DNA of 58,354 nucleotides. Origin: Amphibacillus indicireducens. GTDB lineage: Bacteria > Bacillota > Bacilli > Bacillales > Amphibacillaceae. The notes beneath the pieces were generated by a model, which worked only from the letters and a program-made list of their open reading frames with translations, ran no database searches and had not been told where the DNA came from. Where the stretch lies: contig NZ_BAABDL010000041.1 in assembly GCF_039539605.1 (NCBI RefSeq), positions 1 through 58,354 on the forward strand, in the 5' to 3' direction. The first letter of the stretch is position 1. Every line of letters starts with the position of its first letter. Below are positions 6,711 to 14,717 of the stretch, piece by piece. The position numbers were made by a program, and so were the translations under genes.

Positions 6711-8423
6711 TTATGACTTTTTCAACAATGCAATCATCGACCGGTCTGGTGTAACAAATAATGTTTTCTGTTGCTCATAGATGACATAGCCGGGTTTTGC
6801 GCCGTTAGGTTTTCGGACATGGCGTACTTCAGTGTAGTCGACAGGAACGCTTGATGATGCGCTTGCTTTTGAGAAAAGAGCTGCTAACTGAGCAGCTTCG
6901 ATCAATGTTTGTTCAGTTGGATCATCTGATCGAATTAAGACGTGTGATCCAGGAATGTCTTTAGTATGCAACCAAATATCTCTAGAGTGTGCCATTTTTG
7001 TTGTTAAATAGTCATTCTGCTTATTATTACGTCCAACGTAAATAACCGTACCATCCGTTGCCACGAATTTCTCAGGGCTAGGTTTTGCTTGTTTTCTTTT
7101 TTGTTGATTATTTTTGCGCTTCTCTTTTAAATAACCTTCTTCACGTAATTCACTTCTAATTTCTTCAATATCATCGAGTCGAGCAGTTTCTAATTGTTGC
7201 AGTAACCGTTCAAAATAATCGATTTCCAGTTTGGCTTTCTGAATTTCACGAGCTAATTTTACTTTTGATGTTTTTAACTTTTGATAGGTTTTAAAGAAAT
7301 TCTGTGCATTTTCACTCGGTGTTTTGTTAGGATTTAATTTAATGATCATTTCCGATTGATTCGGATCATAGTAATCAATCACAGTAACCTGCTGATCACC
7401 TTTTTTAACTAAATGTAAGTGAGCAGTTAGTAATTCGCCTTGCTTTTGATAAAAATCAGCGCGCTCTGCCTTTTTCAGCGACTGTTGTTGTTTCTTGATT
7501 TTACGCTTATTTTTGTCGAGTTCATTTTTCATCAGTCGGCTTAAATCACTAACTTGTTGTTTAACCCGATCGCGGTCTGCTTTATCAGCATAAAAGTGAT
7601 CGAGTAGTCCACTAACGTCTTCAAAACTTTCTTTCTCACCTGAAAATTGGACTAAATCAAACACATGAAAATCTTCCTTATCACCCAAATGAATCACAGG
7701 CGAAAATTGCCCATCTTTCGCTCGATCAATCAAAGCAATAAATTGCTCAGCAGTCTTTTGAACCGTTTCATTTTCAGTTTGAAGTACTACTTCGTTCGCA
7801 ATTAATGGCGAAATGCCCATGAAATTTTGGACGAATGTTTTTGAAAAAATTTCTTCAGATTGATTCAAAATCATTTCAACTTTTGCCTGATCAGTAGTAA
7901 ATGGATCGAGCTTTTCTTGATTCGGTGGATAAATATAGGGCTGTCCAGGTAAAACGGTTCGATAGCGACTTTGGTTAGGGGAAATATGTTTGATGCTATC
8001 AATAATATGTCCCTTTTCTTGGTCGATCAAAATGATATTGCTATGTTTCCCCATGATCTCGATAATTAGTTTACGGCTCAGTTGATCACCGATTTCATTG
8101 ACACCTCTAAATGAAATTTCAATGATTCGCTCATTTTTATATTGGACAATGTCTTCAATAAAGCTACCGATTAGATGTTTTCTTAACACCATACAGAACA
8201 TTGGTGGTTGGGCTGGATTTTGTTGTTTCGTTTCTGTCAAATGAATCCGAGAATAGCTCGAATGAGCAGATAATAATAATAAGTGTTTGTTTTTTCGATT
8301 ATTTCTAATTTGAAAAACTAATTCAGTACTTGTTGGCTGATATATTTTTAAAATCCGACCAGCTAATAACTGTTCGTTTAATTGTCTTGTTATCGCATTT
8401 GTAACGATTCCGTCAAATGCCAT
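6711..8423 (-). CDS. rqcH: Ribosome quality control protein RqcH (NFACT family, YloA)
   Basis: 570 residues beginning MAFDGIVTNAIT, the normal NFACT start; ATG 8423 lies six bases after GAGGTG, whereas the ATG six bases earlier would abut that site. An NFACT-N domain (about 1-240) is followed by a long coiled coil rich in K/E/Q (about 270-430) and the C-terminal NFACT-R (DUF814) domain with W-H-K-D-PGSHV. RqcH binds obstructed 50S subunits and recruits alanyl-tRNA to add C-terminal Ala tails for degradation. Older annotation called it a fibronectin-binding protein. It is divergent from the Ca2+-ATPase gene, as in other Bacillaceae. Confidence 0.92.
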   Translation of the reverse strand: MAFDGIVTNAITRQLNEQLLAGRILKIYQPTSTELVFQIRNNRKNKHLLLLSAHSSYSRIHLTETKQQNPAQPPMFCMVLRKHLIGSFIEDIVQYKNERIIEISFRGVNEIGDQLSRKLIIEIMGKHSNIILIDQEKGHIIDSIKHISPNQSRYRTVLPGQPYIYPPNQEKLDPFTTDQAKVEMILNQSEEIFSKTFVQNFMGISPLIANEVVLQTENETVQKTAEQFIALIDRAKDGQFSPVIHLGDKEDFHVFDLVQFSGEKESFEDVSGLLDHFYADKADRDRVKQQVSDLSRLMKNELDKNKRKIKKQQQSLKKAERADFYQKQGELLTAHLHLVKKGDQQVTVIDYYDPNQSEMIIKLNPNKTPSENAQNFFKTYQKLKTSKVKLAREIQKAKLEIDYFERLLQQLETARLDDIEEIRSELREEGYLKEKRKNNQQKRKQAKPSPEKFVATDGTVIYVGRNNKQNDYLTTKMAHSRDIWLHTKDIPGSHVLIRSDDPTEQTLIEAAQLAALFSKASASSSVPVDYTEVRHVRKPNGAKPGYVIYEQQKTLFVTPDRSMIALLKKS

Positions 8424-8444
8424 TGCCATCACCTCATTTCTCAC

Positions 8445-8453
8445 ATTATAGCA
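8445..8453 (-). promoter_or_regulatory. Extended -10 promoter for rqcH
   Basis: On the minus strand TGCTATAAT (an extended -10, TGnTATAAT) sits about 20 bases upstream of the rqcH start. No good -35 is visible at 17-18 bp. Confidence 0.5.
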
Positions 8454-8511
8454 TGTTTTGGGGTGGACATGCATAAGATCATACGAGCAAAACGTATTGG
8501 AGGGGTGTTAT

Positions 8512-11154
8512 GTGAAGTGGTATGAAATGACTGTTGATGAAACACTCGCTAAACTAGGAAGTCAAGCTGAATCTGGATTATCAACTTTGACAGCAACAAA
8601 ACGATTGAAGAAATTTGGAAAAAACCAACTAACTGAAGGTAAAGCACCGCTAGGATTAGCGCTATTTTTCAAACAATTTAAAGATTTTATGGTGATTGTT
8701 TTATTAATAGCGACATTTATTGCTGCATATTTAGGTGAAGTCGTTGATGCGATCGTAATAGTAATTATCGTTTTTATCAATAGTATCCTTGGCTATTCTC
8801 AAGAGCACCGGGCTGAGAAATCACTTGCTAAGCTTAAACAGATGGCCAATCCGGTTGCCCATGTCCGTCGTGACGGTGCTTGGTTAACGATCCCTTCCAG
8901 TGATGTCGTTGTTGGTGATATTGTTCGGTTAAAAAGCGGTGATCGAGTAGTTGCGGATTTAAGGATCATGACAAGTACACATTTATCAATTGAAGAGTCC
9001 GCGATGACAGGAGAAACCTTACCAATTGCAAAAACAAGTCAAGTGATTCATGGAGAACAATTAAACCTTGGTGACCAAACAAATATGGCATTTATGAGTT
9101 CGTTGGTCACATCAGGTCATGGAATTGGTGTCGTGGTAGCAACAGGGATGGAAACAATGGTTGGACAAATTGCGGATTTAATTGTCCAAGCTCCAAAACA
9201 AACCACTCCACTCGAAAAGCGTCTTCAGAACTTAGGGAAAGTGCTGATTTTTGTTTCAATCATGCTGACGTCTTTAGTCGTTGGTGCTGGGATCTGGCAA
9301 GGACAACCCGTGTATCAAATGTTTCTGTCGGGTATTTCATTAGCTGTTGCGGTTATCCCTGAGGGCTTACCAGCAATTGTTACAGTTGTGTTATCACTCG
9401 GTGTGCAAAGGATGATTAAGAAAAAAGCGATTGTCCGGAAATTAAGTGCGGTTGAAACTTTAGGAAGCACGTCCGTGATTTGTTCGGATAAAACAGGGAC
9501 GCTAACTGAGAACAGAATGACGGTTGTTGAACTCTATTTAAATGGGCGGTTATTTAATGTGGGTGGTGGCTATCGTTTAACTGGAGATATCACTGCAACA
9601 AGTAATCAAGCCGAAGAAAAAATGTTAGCACGTTTTTTGCAATATGGCTCAATCTGTGGAGCAGCTGAATTTGTCAATCATAATGGGGAGTCAGTAATCC
9701 AAGGAGATCCAACCGATGTTGCGATTATGATGGCTGCAGCAAAGAAATCTTTACAACTAACAGAGAACTTACAAATAAAAAAAATCACTGAATTTCCTTT
9801 TGATTCAACCCGAAAAAGAATGTCTGTTGTGATTAAAGATCATCAACAGCATTATGCAATTGTAAAGGGAGCGCCAGATATCTTATTAAAACGTGCTGAC
9901 CGAATTGAGGAAAATGGAAGAATCATTAGACTTGATCAACAGCAGCGTAAAAAAATTGAACTGATGATTAATCAGATGGCTAGTAAAGCTTATCGGACGA
10001 TTGCACTTTGTATTAACCCACTTCAACACCCGAATCGAGTTAAAGCAGAAGATGTCGAAACAGGATTAGTCTTTATTGGCTTGTTTGCGATGATTGATCC
10101 ACCAAGACCTGAAGCGAAACAAGCGATCAAACAGTGTAAGATAGCTGGGATAAAGACGGTTATGATTACTGGTGATCATGCTGGAACGGCACGTGCGATC
10201 GCAACAGAATTAGAAATACTCCCCAATCAAGGGCAGGTCATTACTGGTAGTCAATTAGAGCAAATGACCGATCAACAGTTAATCGAACAAGTTGAACAAA
10301 CCTATGTTTTTGCTCGTGTGACGCCGAAAGATAAATTACGGATTGTCCAAGCTTTGCAAGCAAATGGACATGTTGTTGCGATGACGGGTGATGGAGTTAA
10401 CGATGCTCCTGCATTAAAAACAAGTGATATCGGTGTCAGTATGGGACGGACAGGGACGGATGTTGCTAAAGAGGCATCTGATTTAATCTTATTAGATGAT
10501 AATTTTGCGACTGTGGTCAGTGCTGTCGAAGAAGGTCGGCATATTTATGAAAATATTCGCAAGTTTATTCGCTATTTACTCGCATCAAATGTTGGTGAAA
10601 TTTTAGTGATGTTGTTTGCAATGGTACTAGGTTTTCCACTGCCATTGTTACCTGTGCAAATTTTATGGATTAATCTAGTTACGGACGGTTTACCAGCATT
10701 AGCGCTTGGGATGGATGGGGCAGAAAATAATTTAATGGAACAGCCACCTCGACCAATAAAGGAAGGGATTTTTGCGCGTGGACTTGGCTTTAAAATCATT
10801 TCAAGGGGCTTTTTAATTGGGATTGTCAGTTTCATCGCTTTTCTGCTTGCATATCAAAATGGGGCACAATCAATTCAATATGCTCGGACGATTGCATTTA
10901 TCACGTTAGTGACGGCGCAATTAATTCATGTTTTTGATTGTCGAAATGAGCGATCCATTTTTGATCGTCATCCATTTGGTAATCGCTATTTAATTGTCGC
11001 TGTTTTATCTTCGTTTGCTTTAATGATACCAGTCACTTATGTTGCCACATTTCAGGCGATTTTTCAGACAGTTGCCTTGTCTTTAAGAGATTGGTTGACA
11101 ATTATATTGCTAAGTTCGATTCCGACGATTGTCTTTGGTTTTACAAAGCGCTAA
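8512..11154 (+). CDS. yloB: P-type Ca2+-transporting ATPase (SERCA-like, YloB)
   Basis: 880 residues from GTG 8512 (GGAGGGG six bases upstream), starting VKWYEM like the B. subtilis protein. Motifs in order: TGETLP actuator loop, transmembrane PEGLP calcium site, phosphorylation site SDKTGTLT, KGAPD nucleotide domain, hinge MTGDGVNDAPA. About ten transmembrane helices are arranged as in SERCA, with a C-terminal group of six. It exports Ca2+ from the cytoplasm using ATP; the B. subtilis homologue matters for spore calcium and heat resistance. The gene stands alone, ending at a strong terminator. Confidence 0.94.
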   Translation: MKWYEMTVDETLAKLGSQAESGLSTLTATKRLKKFGKNQLTEGKAPLGLALFFKQFKDFMVIVLLIATFIAAYLGEVVDAIVIVIIVFINSILGYSQEHRAEKSLAKLKQMANPVAHVRRDGAWLTIPSSDVVVGDIVRLKSGDRVVADLRIMTSTHLSIEESAMTGETLPIAKTSQVIHGEQLNLGDQTNMAFMSSLVTSGHGIGVVVATGMETMVGQIADLIVQAPKQTTPLEKRLQNLGKVLIFVSIMLTSLVVGAGIWQGQPVYQMFLSGISLAVAVIPEGLPAIVTVVLSLGVQRMIKKKAIVRKLSAVETLGSTSVICSDKTGTLTENRMTVVELYLNGRLFNVGGGYRLTGDITATSNQAEEKMLARFLQYGSICGAAEFVNHNGESVIQGDPTDVAIMMAAAKKSLQLTENLQIKKITEFPFDSTRKRMSVVIKDHQQHYAIVKGAPDILLKRADRIEENGRIIRLDQQQRKKIELMINQMASKAYRTIALCINPLQHPNRVKAEDVETGLVFIGLFAMIDPPRPEAKQAIKQCKIAGIKTVMITGDHAGTARAIATELEILPNQGQVITGSQLEQMTDQQLIEQVEQTYVFARVTPKDKLRIVQALQANGHVVAMTGDGVNDAPALKTSDIGVSMGRTGTDVAKEASDLILLDDNFATVVSAVEEGRHIYENIRKFIRYLLASNVGEILVMLFAMVLGFPLPLLPVQILWINLVTDGLPALALGMDGAENNLMEQPPRPIKEGIFARGLGFKIISRGFLIGIVSFIAFLLAYQNGAQSIQYARTIAFITLVTAQLIHVFDCRNERSIFDRHPFGNRYLIVAVLSSFALMIPVTYVATFQAIFQTVALSLRDWLTIILLSSIPTIVFGFTKR

Positions 11155-11180
11155 ACGATTGTGTATACTAGTAATAGCGA

Positions 11181-11205
11181 GGATAGTTGCTAACTATCCT
11201 TTTTT
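11181..11205 (+). terminator. Terminator after yloB
   Basis: GGATAGTT / AACTATCC, 8 perfect pairs with a 3-nt loop, is followed by six T residues. Confidence 0.85.
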
Positions 11206-11251
11206 AAGTCATCTCTTAATAATTGATATTTAAAAATGAGGATGTGGAAAA

Positions 11252-12133
11252 ATGGTCTATAGTATGACGGGGTATGGTCAGACTGAAAAGTGGTATGGTG
11301 AGACGAAAATTCAGCTCGAAATAAAAACAGTTAATCATCGCTTTTTAGATTTGTCTTTAAAGATGCCGCAAATGCTTAATCCTTACGAAGACCAAATCAA
11401 ATCCGTGCTTCGTTCATTTTTTATACGAGGACGAATTGAGTTATTTTTAACGATTGAAGGGAATGACTTTAATCAACAAACAATTACAGTCAATTGGCCA
11501 CTGCTCGAGCAATATCAACACGCTTTAACCGCGATTCAAACAACTTATCCAAAGACAGCAAATCAGTTGATTCGAGGCTTGCCCGAATTCACCGATGTTC
11601 TTCAAGTGATCGAAAAAACAGATCAGGATGACTCTTTTTATGAACAAATCATTGAGATGCTTAAGACAACCTGTCAATCGGTTCAATCAATGCGCTTGGC
11701 AGAGGGTGAGAAATTAGCTCAAGATATTAGTCAACGTGTGGAGAAGATTGATCAATTAGTTAAACAATTAACTGATCAACGAGATGTCGCAAAAGACCAG
11801 CATTACGCCAGAATGGTCACTCGACTTAATGAGCTATTGGCGAAAAATAACTTGACGCAGGATGAACGTTTTTACCGTGAACTAGCGATTTTAGCGGAAA
11901 AGGGAGATATTTCTGAAGAATTGACTCGTATCAATAGCCATTTGATTCAAATCAAGCTATTATTAGAGCAATCAGGAGAAGTTGGCCGGAAGATGGATTT
12001 TATTACTCAAGAATTAATTCGAGAAGCAAATACAATTAGCTCCAAAGCAAATGATCCACTCATTAGCGGATATGTGATCGAATTGAAGTCAACAGTAGAA
12101 AAAATTAAAGAACAAGTTCAAAATATCGAATAA
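11252..12133 (+). CDS. yloC: YicC/YloC family endoribonuclease
   Basis: 293 residues, the usual length. The N-terminus reads MVYSMTGYGQ, the hallmark of YicC_N, and the C-terminal DUF1732 domain includes ISEELTRINSH and GRKMDFITQELIREANT-SSKA. YicC proteins are RNA-binding endoribonucleases implicated in small-RNA turnover. The gene is followed by remA, gmk and rpoZ, the conserved order. A central Q/D-rich segment predicts helical coiled-coil character. Confidence 0.9.
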   Translation: MVYSMTGYGQTEKWYGETKIQLEIKTVNHRFLDLSLKMPQMLNPYEDQIKSVLRSFFIRGRIELFLTIEGNDFNQQTITVNWPLLEQYQHALTAIQTTYPKTANQLIRGLPEFTDVLQVIEKTDQDDSFYEQIIEMLKTTCQSVQSMRLAEGEKLAQDISQRVEKIDQLVKQLTDQRDVAKDQHYARMVTRLNELLAKNNLTQDERFYRELAILAEKGDISEELTRINSHLIQIKLLLEQSGEVGRKMDFITQELIREANTISSKANDPLISGYVIELKSTVEKIKEQVQNIE

Positions 12134-12136
12134 ACG

Positions 12137-12165
12137 TTTAAAAATCTGCTTGTTTATACTATAAT
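12137..12165 (+). promoter_or_regulatory. Candidate promoter for remA-gmk-rpoZ
   Basis: A consensus -10 TATAAT (12160-12165) sits 17 bp after a poor -35 TTTAAA (12137-12142). It lies just after the yloC stop and would leave a leader of about 70 nt before remA. Confidence 0.4.
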
Positions 12166-12239
12166 AAGAAAAATGAGATAAAACTGCGAGATGTTACATA
12201 AACAGAACAAAACTGATCTTAACCGAGGGGGAAGCTCAA

Positions 12240-12500
12240 TTGAATTTAAAATTAATCAATGTCGGTTTCGGTAATGTTGTATCTGCAAGTCGGATTATTA
12301 CGATTGTTTCACCAGAATCCGCACCGATTAAACGAATTATCTCAGTAGCAAGAGACAACAATAAACTCATTGATGCGACATACGGTAGACGAACACGTGC
12401 AGTTATCTTAACTGATAGCGATCACATTATTTTATCTGCAGTTCAACCAGAAACAGTTGGGCAACGCGTCTTAACATATGAAGAAGAACTGTACGATTAA
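12240..12500 (+). CDS. remA: Extracellular matrix regulator RemA (YlzA)
   Basis: 86 residues starting at TTG 12240 after GAGGGGG. The sequence follows B. subtilis RemA closely: INVGFGN, IVSPESAPIKR, LIDATYGRRTRAV, DSDH-ILSAVQPETV. RemA is a small DNA-binding protein forming an octameric ring. It activates matrix and osmoprotection operons in B. subtilis. The last residues (TYEEELYD) differ from B. subtilis. The gene lies 42 bp before gmk and is probably co-transcribed with it. Confidence 0.93.
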   Translation: MNLKLINVGFGNVVSASRIITIVSPESAPIKRIISVARDNNKLIDATYGRRTRAVILTDSDHIILSAVQPETVGQRVLTYEEELYD

Positions 12501-12542
12501 AGAGGCTAACTAAGGATTATAGGATGTAGGAGGATATGTGCG

Positions 12543-13163
12543 TTGATTGAACAGAAAGGAATTTTATTTATTTTGTCAGGGCCTTCGGGTGTTGGCAAAG
12601 GAACTGTTAGAAAAGTACTATTTGAAAAAGATACGAGTTTACAGTATTCAATTTCGATGACAACCCGAGATAAGCGATCAGGTGAACAAGAAGGCGTTGA
12701 TTATTTTTATCGCTCAAAGGAAGAGTTTGAGGAAATGATTAAAAATAAGCAATTGATAGAACATGCTAAGTATGTTAATAATTATTATGGCACACCTCGT
12801 CAATACGTAGAAGAGACGCTTGAGAAAGGGCAGGATGTTTTTTTAGAAATTGAAGTTCAAGGTGCGCTACAAGTTAGAGAAAACTTCCCTGAAGGTGTCT
12901 TTATCTTCTTATGTCCACCGAGCTTAGATGAACTTAAGAACCGGATTATTAATCGTGGGACTGAAACAGAAAAATCGGTAATGAATCGTTTAAGAGCAGC
13001 GAAAGATGAAATTGAACTGATGGATGCATATGATTATGTTGTTGTGAACGATTATATCGATCAAGCTGTTGACAAAATTCAAGCCATCGTTGAAAGTGAG
13101 CATTGCAAGCGTGAGCGAGTGGCAAGTCAGTATAAAAAATTGTTGGAGGTGACCCAAGTATAA
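12543..13163 (+). CDS. gmk: Guanylate kinase
   Basis: 206 residues from TTG 12543 with AGGAGG upstream. The P-loop GPSGVGKGT is near residue 13. GMP-binding motifs include TTR-KR-GE--GVDYFF and EIEVQGALQVR, and the lid is RGTET. It phosphorylates GMP to GDP with ATP, a step toward GTP and control of (p)ppGpp precursors. Its stop codon shares bases with the rpoZ start (TAATG), so the two are coupled. Confidence 0.96.
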   Translation: MIEQKGILFILSGPSGVGKGTVRKVLFEKDTSLQYSISMTTRDKRSGEQEGVDYFYRSKEEFEEMIKNKQLIEHAKYVNNYYGTPRQYVEETLEKGQDVFLEIEVQGALQVRENFPEGVFIFLCPPSLDELKNRIINRGTETEKSVMNRLRAAKDEIELMDAYDYVVVNDYIDQAVDKIQAIVESEHCKRERVASQYKKLLEVTQV

Positions 13164-13366
13164 TGTTAGAACCATCAATTGATCAACTACAAACAAAAAT
13201 TAATTCTAAATATACATTAGTGACGCTATCGGCAAAAAGAGCGCGTCAATTAAAAGACCACAATATTTTACAAATTGAAGAACCAAAATCAAAAAAACCA
13301 GTTGGAATTGCACTAGAAGAAATCTACGCAGACAAATTAACATACACTCCAGCTGAAGAAAAATAA
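13163..13366 (+). CDS. rpoZ: RNA polymerase omega subunit
   Basis: 67 residues with the omega signature: MLEPSIDQL near the N-terminus, SKYTLVTLSAKRARQL, and KPVGIALEEI near the C-terminus. Omega assists assembly of the beta' subunit. It overlaps gmk by one base, the standard Firmicutes arrangement, and is followed by a hairpin before coaBC. Confidence 0.95.
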   Translation: MLEPSIDQLQTKINSKYTLVTLSAKRARQLKDHNILQIEEPKSKKPVGIALEEIYADKLTYTPAEEK

Positions 13367-13395
13367 GAGACAGTGAGAGACTCGTCTAAAAATGA

Positions 13396-13445
13396 ACCCC
13401 TCGTTTGCCATTTGACAGACGAGGGGTATATTTATCTTTTTTATT
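13396..13445 (+). terminator. Probable terminator after rpoZ
   Basis: ACCCCTCGT (13396-13404) pairs perfectly with ACGAGGGGT (13419-13427) around a 14-nt loop. An interrupted T-rich stretch follows, so termination may be partial. Confidence 0.55.
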
Positions 13446-13511
13446 AAAACTTCACCAACCGATTTAGAGTACAGTAAATCAGATATTAATTCTAGCAAAG
13501 GATGCGATTAG

Positions 13512-14717
13512 ATGTTAGCAAATAAAAAAATTGTTCTTGGTGTAACGGGTGGTATTGCCGCTTATAAAGCGATTGCTTTAACGAGTAAATTATCGCAAGC
13601 AGGAGCAACTGTTCAGGTAATTCTAACTGAAGGTGCTCAAAAATTTGTTACACCATTATCATTTCAAGCGATTTCAAGACAACCCGTTTATCTTGACACT
13701 TTTGATGAACTTGATGCGGGAAAAATACAACACATTGATTTAGCAGATTGGGCTGATTTATTTATTGTTGCACCAGCGACAGCTAATCTAATCGGCAAAT
13801 ATGCAAATGGCATTGCCGATGATATGCTATCAACGACATTACTAGCTACGACAGCACCTGTCTATATTGCACCGGCTATGAATGTTGACATGTATCAACA
13901 CCCTGCTGTTCAGGATAATCTTGCGCTTTTAGCTAAAAGAGGCACACATTTTATTGATCCAAATGAAGGTTATTTAGCATGTGGCTATACTGGTAAAGGT
14001 AGACTTGCTGAACCTGAGGAAATCGTTGCTTACTTACAAAGGGCATTATCAACTAAGCGACCACTAGCGGGGAAAAAACTCTTAGTAACTGCTGGACCCA
14101 CTCAAGAACAAATTGATCCAGTCAGATATTTAACGAACTATTCGTCTGGCAAAATGGGCTTTTCAATTGCTGAGGCTGGGGCGCAAATGGGAGCAGAGGT
14201 TACCTTAGTAGCTGGTCCAGTCAATTTACCGACACCAAAAGGCGTCAATCGAATTGATGTCGTGTCAACAGACGATATGTACCAAGCGGTCATTAAGCAT
14301 TATTCAGATCAGGATATTGTGATCAAGTCTGCAGCAGTTTCGGATTATCGCCCAGCAAAGCAAGCAAATGAAAAAATCAAAAAACAGTCCGAACAAATGG
14401 CGATCGAATTAGAACGGACACAGGACATATTAAAAACTTTAGGTGAGCAAAAAACAACACAATTTTTAGTTGGTTTTGCAGCTGAAACAACAAATGTTGA
14501 AAATTACGGCAAACAGAAGTTGATTGACAAAAACTTAAATGCGATTGTAATTAATGATGTGTCAAAAGCAGGGATTGGCTTTGGCTCTGACGATAATGAA
14601 GTATTGATCTTGGTCAATGATGGGACTGAAATAAAAATTGATCAGACAAGTAAACTCGCGATTGCCAATCAGCTATTAACTGAAATTTCACGGCGTTTAG
14701 AGGACAAAGAGCAGTGA
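13512..14717 (+). CDS. coaBC: Bifunctional phosphopantothenoylcysteine decarboxylase / phosphopantothenate-cysteine ligase
   Basis: 401 residues. The N-terminal flavoprotein half (CoaC) shows GVTGGIAAYK, the active-site His in QHIDLADWAD, the PAMN motif (APAMNVDMY) and the Cys flap GYLACGYTGKGRL. The CoaB half begins near residue 190 with LLVTAGPTQEQIDPVRY and contains the dimer motif EKIKK. The protein makes 4'-phosphopantetheine for coenzyme A in two steps. The stop overlaps priA by four bases (GTGA). Confidence 0.95.
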   Translation: MLANKKIVLGVTGGIAAYKAIALTSKLSQAGATVQVILTEGAQKFVTPLSFQAISRQPVYLDTFDELDAGKIQHIDLADWADLFIVAPATANLIGKYANGIADDMLSTTLLATTAPVYIAPAMNVDMYQHPAVQDNLALLAKRGTHFIDPNEGYLACGYTGKGRLAEPEEIVAYLQRALSTKRPLAGKKLLVTAGPTQEQIDPVRYLTNYSSGKMGFSIAEAGAQMGAEVTLVAGPVNLPTPKGVNRIDVVSTDDMYQAVIKHYSDQDIVIKSAAVSDYRPAKQANEKIKKQSEQMAIELERTQDILKTLGEQKTTQFLVGFAAETTNVENYGKQKLIDKNLNAIVINDVSKAGIGFGSDDNEVLILVNDGTEIKIDQTSKLAIANQLLTEISRRLEDKEQ